DNA of 32,500 nt from Tubiluchus corallicola. Its lineage: Eukaryota > Priapulida > Priapulimorpha > Priapulimorphida > Tubiluchidae. Position 1 is the first letter of the stretch. Each line of letters begins with the position of its first letter. The notes under the pieces were generated by a model. That model was given only the letters and a program-made list of their open reading frames with translations. It did not search any database and was not told the DNA's origin. This document shows positions 16,074-24,643 of the stretch, in pieces. The stretch covers positions 1-32,500 of the forward strand of contig JAQGDQ010001106.1 in the NCBI GenBank assembly GCA_030141605.1, in the 5' to 3' direction. Made by a program: the position numbers and the translations under genes.

Positions 16074-16616
16074 AAGAAGACCGGACGATTGTTTAGACTC
16101 AATCTCATTTTAATTTACTGTTCAAAACATACATTCTCTTGCCCATAAAAGTTAACAATTGTTTCTTATATTTGAATAATTAGCTTAGAAACTTAATTAA
16201 CAGCAACCGAACACAGCTATTGCTTACGTCAGGAACTAACCACAGTTTGTGCAATGGTAGGCATCTTCCCTTGCGCATCAAGCACATTTGCATAAGTGTT
16301 ACAGTACTGTTTAAACGCATGATGTCACAAAAATGGGCTCTACATCATGTGACGTCAGAAACTAACACTGCAGTTAATGATTATGGTTATCACGGTACCG
16401 CCTTCTATTTGTCGGCCACACGCATGTGACAGAAAGACGCCGCTGCCAATCTTGGTAGATTCACTGAGCCACGTGTAGCTTTGAATGTTTAACGAAATTT
16501 GAGTATCCGAGGTAATTATTATTTAATCTAAACTTTAAAAAAAGCTATAACAGTTTTCAATATTTTAGAGCATTCTTTATTCTGAATTCATGTTTACGCA
16601 ATCGTCCGGTTTTCCG
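16074..16616 (+). mobile_element. TTAA-flanked MITE, copy 2 (543 bp, both ends intact)
   Basis: Flanked by perfect TTAA duplications (16070-16073 and 16617-16620). Termini AAGAAGACCGGACGATTG and, as reverse complement, CGGAAAACCGGACGATTG pair over about 18 bp. Body as in copies 1 and 3. CRE-like TGACGTCA at 16350-16357. Confidence 0.88.
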
Positions 16617-17851
16617 TTAAAGCTCAGCAACTTGAATTATATTCACGCATAGATTTTTCCTGAAGTATTTTTTTCTCTCCTGAATTGTTTCTATTGTTGC
16701 ATTGACTTTCACTAAAATTATGAAACTGCCACGTTATGACTACCTGGCTGAGATTTCTACACCGTGCAGGTACAGATTTCATTTAAACATAGAAATGAGT
16801 TGAACTTTAAATTAATTTTTAGCGGTTTTTGTAAGTTGGCAATGAGAGATGTATATTTTATGTACTTAAGCGTAAACAACCCTAAAGCAACTTAAATACG
16901 CAAATAAACTAACCAAAGAGTTAATGCCTCTTGATTTAGCAAAGCGTTTCTTATTATACATTGTTTTAGTGAGTAGTAAAAGCTCTGCATAATTTAGACT
17001 TGGTCTTATGTAAATCCTATTGTCATATATTGCCGAGTAATGTCTTTGCACATGTTAAATTTTTAATGTTTAAATTCAACGTGGGTCACGATTTTAATTA
17101 TAACTTAATCAATTATTTACTAAATACAGATTATATACTGTCACGCAGTATTAACGAAGTATTTGATGAACATGGTGGTGTATGGAGCATAATATTGAAA
17201 CTCTCTGTCTCTTTGATATACCGTCCCTTTGTTAACAATTTAACGTTATTTATTTTCAAGGTTTCCTTACTAAAACGCACGTAGTATAATATTATTATAT
17301 TTTTGTTGACATTAGTGGGTAATGTGTAGTTCCTACAACGTACAGCCTGTACATGAATTTGGTTATAGATACATGTTCTGATAATAGAATAGTACCTTGT
17401 TTAATATGTATTTCTTCTCATACACATGCTGCATATTGTAATTGTTGGTCTAGAAAATTTCTAATTTTAATGCTCACTGGGAAGAATTGGTAATCTGTAA
17501 ATTTTAGATCGTTCTTAATTTTTAGCCGGATACACGAAAAATCAACATCAAGATGAGTGCATAAATCTTAGATTTTTTAATTTTTAATAGTATATCGATT
17601 AGGACTTCAAATAACTTGTTTTTTTAATGGATGTAGGTCAAATCAGATGATTTGCATAACTGAATTATCACTTCCTCGTTCAATTTTCACTATTTTTCTA
17701 GCAAGTTCAGATCGTGCTCGTGTTTTTTTCTAGGTAGACTTACTACCAGTAAACAAATGGATAATGACAGCACACATGCTCATGTATGTCATTGAAATAA
17801 AAGTATTAATGAACAAACAATGTGTTACGCATTACTTTGCTTATTATCAAG
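16617..17851. other. Intergenic, nothing recognised
   Basis: AT-rich, with short ORFs lacking motifs or coding composition on either strand. Confidence 0.6.
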
Positions 17852-18112
17852 CTGTGGCGAGCCAAGTGCGTTGTTGCATGCGTGCTGTCGTGTGCCAGGT
17901 GGGTTGTTGCATGCGTGCTGTCGTGTGCCAGGTGGGTTGTTGCATGCGTGCTGTCGTGTGCCAGGTGGGTTGTTGCATGCGTGTCGTGTGCCAGGTGGGT
18001 TGTTGCGTGCTGTGGCGAGCCAAGTGCGTTGTTGCATGCGTGCTGTCGTGTGCCAGGTGGGTTGTTGCATGCGTGCTGTCGTGTGCCAGGTGGGTTGTTG
18101 CATGCGTGGTGA
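17852..18112 (+). repeat. 33-bp GC-rich tandem array with a repeated variant unit
   Basis: The unit gcgtgctgtcgtgtgccagg + tgggttgttgcat (33 bp) recurs about eight times. A variant unit with GTGGCGAGCCAAGTGCG appears at both 17852 and about 18009, showing duplication of a multi-unit block. It is open in most frames because 33 is divisible by 3, so the overlapping ORFs are artefacts. It ends 27 bp before MITE copy 3. Confidence 0.95.
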
Positions 18113-18139
18113 ATGTATTCTGTGCCATAAAAACATTAA

Positions 18140-18668
18140 AGGAAGACCGGACGATTGTTTAGACTCAATTTCATTTTCATTTACTGTCCAAAATATAGAT
18201 TTTCTTGCCTATAAAACTTAGCAATTGCTCTTATCTGAATAATTAGCTTAGAAAGTTAATTAACGGCAACTGAACACAGCTATTGCTTACGTCAGAAATT
18301 AATCACAGTTTGCGCAATGGCCGACGTTTTCCTTGCGCATCAAACACATTTGCATAAGTGTTACAGTACTGTTTAAACGCGTGATATCACAAAAATGGGC
18401 TCTACGTCATATGACGTCAGAAACTAACACAGCAGTTCATGATCATGCTTATCACGGTATCGCCTTCTATATGTCGGTCACGCGAATGTGACAAAAAGGC
18501 GCTGCTGCCAATCTTAGTAGATTCACTGAGCCGCGCGTAGCTTTGAAAGTTTGACGAAATTTGAGTATCCGAGGTAATTATTATTTAATCTAAGCTTTGA
18601 TTTTAAAAAAAGCTATTGTAGCTTTTAATATTTTAGAGCATTCTTTATTCTGAACTAATGTTTACACT
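18140..18668 (+). mobile_element. TTAA-flanked MITE, copy 3 (right end missing)
   Basis: Preceded by TTAA (18136-18139), it starts AGGAAGACCGGACGATTG. It follows copies 1 and 2 until ATGTTTACAC near 18668, then diverges, so the right terminal inverted repeat is lost. CRE-like TGACGTCA at 18412-18419. Confidence 0.85.
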
Positions 18669-19051
18669 ATGAAAAATATTGCTGAGAATTAATTCCCTGG
18701 TCTGTAAAAAACAGTATTATACTATATATATACCTGGAAAAGCATCTTACTAATGATAAACATTGAAAACTTCTGAACTCTATGTACGATTATCTTGATA
18801 CAGAAACCCGGTTGAGAATTTTCTTTAAAATATTCGTCACCTTGATTTTTATATTTATGAAATCAGAAGCAATTTTACACCAGCTGTTAGTTTACTTTGC
18901 CAATGTAATCTGCCTTCTTCGAAACGTAGGGTTGTTGCAGGTCGTGGTAGACAGGTTACCAAAAACAAACACATGTACTTTGCCGGCCGACAGATGTATT
19001 TTATTATTCAGGCAATCCTGCCAAAACAAGTCAAGTAATTTGCCTACAGTA

Positions 19052-19145
19052 TTTTGAAACCACTTTTTTGTAATCTGCCTACATATGTAGGCAGATATGT
19101 AGATATGTAGATATGTAGGCAGATTACAAAAAAGTGATTTCAAAA
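19052..19145. repeat. Inverted repeat with 35-nt arms and 24-nt loop
   Basis: Arms 19052-19086 (TTTTGAAACCACTTTTTTGT...) and 19111-19145 are complementary apart from one mismatch. The loop holds GATATGTA repeats. As RNA or single-stranded DNA it would form a long, stable hairpin. It lies just before a retroelement-like tail (19174-19199) and may be part of that element. Confidence 0.92.
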
Positions 19146-19149
19146 TTGC

Positions 19150-19199
19150 CACGGTGCATTATTGTATCTGTGCAATAAAGTTGAATTGAATTGAATTGA
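19150..19199 (+). mobile_element. Retroelement 3' tail (AATAAAG then TTGAA repeats)
   Basis: GCAATAAAG (AATAAA at 19174-19179) runs directly into four TTGAA units (19181-19199), the form of a LINE/SINE tail. A related imperfect AATTCAATT tract lies at about 19425-19465 in the other direction, on the far side of the GPCR fragment. Confidence 0.5.
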
Positions 19200-19242
19200 G
19201 AACACCCACGAATGCACAAACTGCACGAAACACATGCGCGCT

Positions 19243-19425
19243 TCACACACTGATAGGGTTGACCTTGAAACATTTTATTAACGTCTCAAAACACAACATT
19301 TTCTTGACAGATTCCCGAAACTCTTTATTCTTTCGTACATAAATAATTGGATTCACGAAAGAGTTGGTGTACACTAAACCGTAATGGCAATTGAAGAATG
19401 TTGCATGTTTGCATGTATTATTAAT
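19243..19425 (-). pseudogene. C-terminal fragment of a rhodopsin-like GPCR (TM7 and tail)
   Basis: Sixty open codons read on the minus strand, from just after an in-frame TGA (19426-19428) to the TGA at 19243-19245. They include YGLVYTNSFVNPIIYVRK, then NKEFRESVKKML and a short tail ending KVNPISV. NPIIY is the TM7 NPxxY motif, followed by the usual helix 8 and possible palmitoylation cysteines. TM7 is cut at its start and no splice acceptor or TM1-6 exons were seen. The upstream border is an AATTCAATT-rich tract. This suggests a truncated or retro-copied receptor; it is not a copy of the D2-like gene. Ligand class unknown. It could be the last exon of a gene whose acceptor I missed. Confidence 0.7.
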
Positions 19426-19559
19426 TCATTTCAATTTCAACTCAATTCAATTAATTCATAAGAAAACAAATACACTCCTGCCATGCTGGGCTTACCCATT
19501 AATTACTAAGCAATTAGTGAAAGGGCAACTTCACAACCTCTATTACGATTTCCGGACTC

Positions 19560-19978
19560 TGTGAAAGTTGTAACTGTATATTTTAGGTGCTGCCATCTAT
19601 TGATTAGTCACTTTAACATTTTACTAGTTAAACTCACCCTTAGTACAATTGCTTGGTCCAGTGAATATGCAAACTCACTGGATCTCCCCTATTTTTACTG
19701 TAATGGGATATGTGAAGCCAAGTTTTTGCATAGTTCTCTACTTATATAAACTGGCTGGATTTCACTTCTAGCCACTGTCTCTCTGTCACGTTCTCAGTGC
19801 AGTGCAGTCGTGCTACACACTGTCTAACTCACACTCTTAGTGCAGTGCAGCAGTCGTGATCTTCATTTTACTGTGTATTTAGTATAATAAACGGTTTCAG
19901 TTTTTGTGCAGATATGTAATATAGTGTTCGTTCGTTTTCTACAAGTGTTCAATTTTAGCTTCATACATGACTTTCACA
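19560..19978 (+). mobile_element. Solo LTR (419 bp) with GACTC target-site duplication
   Basis: It begins TGTGAAAGT and ends ACTTTCACA, a perfect 9-bp terminal inverted repeat with TG...CA ends. It is flanked by GACTC on both sides (19555-19559 and 19979-19983). Inside are TATATAAA (19742-19749) and AATAAA (19886-19891) in the right order for an LTR promoter and poly(A) site. No internal retroelement region is present, so one LTR was left by recombination. A 5-bp duplication fits Gypsy- or Pao-like elements. Confidence 0.9.
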
Positions 19979-20282
19979 GACTCATTCCAAGTAAATTGTT
20001 CACTTTCAAAATTTTATATGTTCGTCTCCGTTTTCTAAAGTTGTCACTGGTCTCTTAAAAGATGGTAGCAAAAAAATCAAGAATGATTTATGTTCATTAA
20101 TTTCTTTTCCTTTTCTATCTTTTGTATATTTAACTGTGCTTCTTGATAAAACACTACCGTCCTCTTACACTTGACTATTGCGGGATTAAGACTTGTACGT
20201 TTGCGCCCTCTCACTGTAAACACGTCATTACAAAACAGCTGCAACAACTAAAATTTTGAGCCCGGATTGTAACTTTTAGTTA

Positions 20283-20403
20283 CGCAATTTTAAAATGCGT
20301 ATGTCTACGCACTCTCACAAATTAGTTATTTATAGATTTTGTTGCACAATTTTAAAATGCGTATGTCTGCGCACTCTCACAGACTTAAGTTAGTTATTTA
20401 TAG
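20283..20403 (+). repeat. Tandem duplication of about 60 bp
   Basis: AATTTTAAAATGCGTATGTC followed by KCGCACTCTCACA and TTAGTTATTTATAG occurs twice in tandem with small differences. Confidence 0.85.
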
Positions 20404-20653
20404 CATTCGTAACTTTTAGTGCTATAATGTGAGGCCTGAAAAATGTGTGAACAATAGTTTTGTGTCACATATCTGCATTTTAATAAACCACTATGAGGTT
20501 AAAGTTACAGACAGAATATTGGCCATTATACTTGCAGATAAATAATATGTACTAATTTGCAAAGGCCCCGCAAAAAATTTTGTGAATAAAGCCACTTATA
20601 ATCAATAAAGCCCGAACGTCCTACCTAGCACACGAAAGAGCCAGCTCCCAAGA

Positions 20654-20789
20654 ATCACCATGTTTATTCAGTGACGATTGTTTATGCCTTTGTATCATTA
20701 ATGTATTATTTTTTCTTCTTTTGGCTTCATTTGTAGCTTGATAATGGCCTCAATAACCAAAACGATCGTCGTTCAGTAAACATGGTGAT
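20654..20789. mobile_element. 136-bp fold-back insertion
   Basis: Left arm ATCACCATGTTTATTCAGTG is complementary, with one or two indels, to the right end CAGTAAACATGGTGAT. CCTACCTAG and CCTACCTGG occur near the two sides. The corresponding stretch is absent from family B copy 1, so this is probably a tiny MITE. Confidence 0.6.
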
Positions 20790-20945
20790 CCTACCTGGTG
20801 TTCATTTATTTGCCTAACGCAAAAGCAGCAGCTATTACTGCAACAAAATTATAAGCAGAATACAATGAAATGACGTCAGAACAATGGTTTGCGTAAGCAG
20901 TTTTCAGGCAAGAAATGGAACTTCCAATCAACTCGTCGTCACTCC

Positions 20946-21222
20946 TAGGGCCTATTTCAAGGGGGGGGAGTGGGGATACTTCCCCGGGGTCTCACCCTCC
21001 AGGGGGGCCTCGCGCCAAGGTAACTTTTTTTGCTTTATGCTCTCTCTCTCTCTCAACTGTATAACTCCATATTTTCTCTTCGAAAATGCTTCTCCGGTGT
21101 TCTAGCTGTTCAAAAATTTTCTGGGCGCCAACCATGGTAGCGCCCTCCGGCGCTTCGCTGCCCTCGATGGGGCCTCACATGCACCACTTCCCCGGGCTTC
21201 GCCTAGGCTGAAATAGGCCATG
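20946..21222. mobile_element. hAT-like non-autonomous insertion (277 bp, 8-bp duplication)
   Basis: Flanked by GTCACTCC on both sides (20938-20945 and 21223-21230). Ends are TAGGGCCTATTTCA and, as reverse complement, CATGGCCTATTTCA. An 8-bp duplication with a YAGGGCC-like terminus is typical of hAT elements. Comparison with family B copy 1 shows an uninterrupted site there, which proves insertion. Confidence 0.82.
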
Positions 21223-21509
21223 GTCACTCCTCTTGCTGTAGGCGACTTTAAAAGAAACTCACATTGTGGTGTAGCTCCTTTCATCCTCTTTCCAGAGAGC
21301 CATAAATCTCCTTCTGATACCCCACCACGTGCCGCTAGAACGTTTTGCGTTTTTGCGAAAAATGGCCGAAAAGCCATTTTGGAGGTTTTTCGCTCCCGTT
21401 GACCTCCATTCGAGAAATAAACCACGAATGAGACGACATTAGATCTAGATCTTTCGTTTGATATATAGATCATCGAAAACGGTGCCTTCCTCAGAGCTGC
21501 AGCCCGGAA

Positions 21510-21640
21510 TCTTATATATACATATATAATATATATATATATATATATGAATTATATATAATATATATAATATAATTATAATATAATAATATTAATATAT
21601 ATATATAATATTATTATATATTATACCATTATAATATATA
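21510..21640. repeat. AT/TATA simple-repeat tract
   Basis: About 130 bp almost entirely A and T, largely (TA)n with interruptions. Confidence 0.95.
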
Positions 21641-24037
21641 TGAAGCCGTATACCACCGAAATTAGTTAAACAGATTGATACCATATGGTAACACAAACAC
21701 AGGTAAACAAATTACTAATTTTTAATAACATTTCATTTTTATTATTATATATTCGGGTTTTACATATAATGTACACTGGGTAACAACATTTTTTCATACA
21801 CACGTTAAAGTTCCGTGAGCATTAATTCTCTAAATCAAGCCATTAGGGCAACCTACTATATGAAATGAATTGCCTAGTAAAACAAACAGCACAGTCTTAT
21901 ATACATAGCAGAAAAAAGTCCAAATTAGAGTTACTACTATAATCGCAGGTCAATTTTGAATTTACGACCTAATAAGTCTAATATTTTTTTGCTTTTATGG
22001 CCATTCATATAATTATTCCACCATTAGTTTTGATTATGCTACTTGGATTTCAACAACACGTGAGCGAAAACCAAATAAGAAACTGCTGCAATTTTCTGAT
22101 GGTAATAATGACTACTGACTGCATTGCTGGAAAGTAGACATTTGGTGAATTTATTATAACTTGGGTCTAACCGTCTGTCTGAGTGGTTGACCTATACAAA
22201 AATGTTTAGATCCGTAACACTGTAAGGTGTGATTGAAATGAGGCAGGCTGAATCTTACCGATTTTGAGAAGCAATCGTTTTCCGTTTGACTACCACAAAA
22301 TAAAAAAATATGTTAAGTCATAAAACCAAAATTAATTCAGAATTTGAGATTGATCTATCGAATGCTGTACAGCAAGAAGTAATTATTCTGTTCAGATTCA
22401 AACAATGTGTTGATCGTATGCTTTCAGAAATGAAAATATAAATGCGTTGCACCATCTAGCGGCGAAAAATCAAAATAAGCGTTTATAGTGCTAGCGAAAC
22501 TTTTGCGATTTTGACTTCATACATTTATAACTTCATAACAGTAATCAAAAATTTGTTTATTTCTGACATTGTTTACTTATTCATTTATTTCAACCCAATT
22601 TTACCTAATCTTTCATCGTTGCAGTTTATTGGTGCTTTTCATTTGATATCCATTGTAATCCGTCAATATCAGACATTAGAAACTGCGCTCATTGGCTAAT
22701 GACTAATCCGCTGCACATTTCACTTTATGTAACTAAGAACTCAGAAAACAGATTATTCGTTTTTTCCAAGCAGCTATTTTTGTTAGAGAAATACGTTTGC
22801 TAGAGAAATAGAGCAGAATTTTATTTACAAAGTGCAGGGAGTTTCTTTGCGGATTGTAACACAACGTAACACACAGCTCTAATTTGTTTAACGATGATTT
22901 TTCTATCACTATTGTTATTGCTACTTACTACGAATTGATTTATATGCATAAATAACGCTAAAACTGCAAACGGTACATTACATAATTATACGTAAGACTG
23001 GATTAGACTTATTCACATAAAATAAAACTGACAAGCAGCAATAATTTTCAATGCAAGCAACTAAAAGCAACAACGTTATAATTACAATTTGCATATCTCT
23101 GTGACGGTTTCCTCTCTTGCCTTTTTTAGTATGGACAGTATGAGGTATTATAACTGTCTCACATGTATTGTCATAGATACAGACTAATCACAAACTACTA
23201 CAGACATACTTGCTAATTTACACACAAGCATAGTACTTCATTTACAAGACAATAATGGGCCTTATTAAAAGAATTATAGCTTTATCATCTTGATGCAGAT
23301 ACGCTTAATTAGAAATAAGCTAAATTTGCTAAACTAAAAATTCCAAGCTAATATAGTATAAAAAGAGTAACACTATTGATATATCATTATGCTTAGCACC
23401 GTATTAAGTGGTCACACTGAACATAAGTATATAATAAACATGAGCACTGTTTTACACGTATTAGGCTAAATATTTACAGTCAATCTTTAAAGAAGCCCTT
23501 GTTACTTCACAGTTGTAGCGTAATGAAGACTCGGTGCTGTACATTTTTTCAAGTTCTCAATTTGGACGGTTGCCAGATTTCTGCAAATTATTAACCTCAA
23601 ATAAATTCGTGAAATTCTTTCGAAATCAAAACAGGTTTAGGTGTGTAAGGAGACCTAGTGTAATAACGTATCTAAGACTGATGCCGAAATGATTTTTAGA
23701 GCAGTTCTGTTATGGGAAGCGCTAATTTATTTAGCGAAGAACAGTAATTTCATAGTACGTATTCGTCGACAAACTCTACCTAGACATTTGCGATATTGTG
23801 AATCAGGGGTGGAGGGAGTTTGCTTACCAATGAGGATAGCAATTTTAACTGCATTGTAAAAGGTTTTTAAAATTAAAGATAGAGTTTGTTCATTTTGATG
23901 GTGTACTAAGTATAAAGCATTTTATGCTTATTTCTCATTCGGCAACAGAAATTATTAGCATCAAGTGGAGCAAAAACTTTTTTATTTTTATTTTTTTAGT
24001 CATTTTAGTAACAGCAATTTTAGGTCTGCTAGGTCTG
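21641..24037. other. Intergenic AT-rich stretch, nothing recognised
   Basis: Read on both strands without finding an exon, element terminus or array. Short ORFs only. Confidence 0.55.
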
Positions 24038-24063
24038 TTTATTTACAAATAATAATAATCAAG

Positions 24064-24069
24064 TTTATT
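24064..24069 (-). terminator. Candidate poly(A) signal of the amine receptor gene
   Basis: TTTATT on + is AATAAA on the minus strand, about 360 bp after the receptor stop; a second lies at 24038-24043. Sequence match only. Confidence 0.4.
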
Positions 24070-24431
24070 CACTAAGCTCTTAGCTCAGCGTTAAAAATAT
24101 ACAATCTAATCATTGATTTCAAAAATTCACATAAAAACAAAATTTAACTGAAGACCAATCCCTATGACTCGTACCGATTGCGTAACCAATCACTGATTAG
24201 CAATTGGGTAAGTTTTTGGTCGTAAAGGACGATCTCAGGCAGCCAACCAATACACCGATATGATCGTTGGCAAAGACCTGGTGATCGACAGACTGAAAGT
24301 GAACAGTTTCCCAGTTACTGATGACGTTGACGCCTGGGTTAGAAGACTAGAGTACAAACGAAATCAAAACATTGAATCAAAAACTCAGCACAGCAAGTTG
24401 GTTTACAGATCTGAGACTTTCAGAAACTAAC

Positions 24432-24643
24432 TTATTGACATTTGAGAATCTTCTGGAACGCTCTACGGAACTCCTGGTTGAAGATGGTGTAGATGACTGG
24501 ATTCAGCAGACTGTTGATGTAGCCAATCCACGTAGTGAATGTGAACGCAAACACCGGCGGCTGCCAATCATTGCCAAACTTGAGACAGAGGGCGTTCATG
24601 ATGTTACAGGTAAAAAACGGAACCCAGCAGAGAAGAAACACAC
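24432..24643 (-). CDS. Amine receptor last exon: TM6-TM7, short tail
   Basis: The minus-strand acceptor TATTGACAG completes Gly, then VFLLCWVPFFTCNIMNALC opens TM6 and WIGYINSLLNPVIYTIF forms TM7, ending FRRAFQKILKCQ and TAA. The cysteine two residues from the end is a likely palmitoylation site, as in D2 (KILHC). Position 6.55 is Asn, not the His of vertebrate D2. Confidence 0.95.

Larger units (their letters stand above)
20559..21398 (-). mobile_element. Dispersed repeat family B, copy 2, carrying two insertions
   Basis: Reverse complement of 8751-9361 in blocks: it starts GCAAAGGCCCCGCAAAAAA at 20559, continues with the TGACGTCA-containing stretch at about 20873, the CACTCCTCTTG region after 21223, and ends with GGAGGTTTTTCGC at about 21393. 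It is interrupted by a 136-bp inverted-repeat insertion (20654-20789) and a hAT-like insertion (20946-21222). Confidence 0.65.

Noticed and set aside
17764-18221. Five overlapping ORFs of 90-130 residues
   Set aside because: All come from the 33-bp array, open in most frames; no start context or non-repeat coding sequence.
21102-21473. 123-residue minus-strand ORF
   Set aside because: Crosses the border between the hAT-like insertion and family B sequence, so it is a chance fusion.
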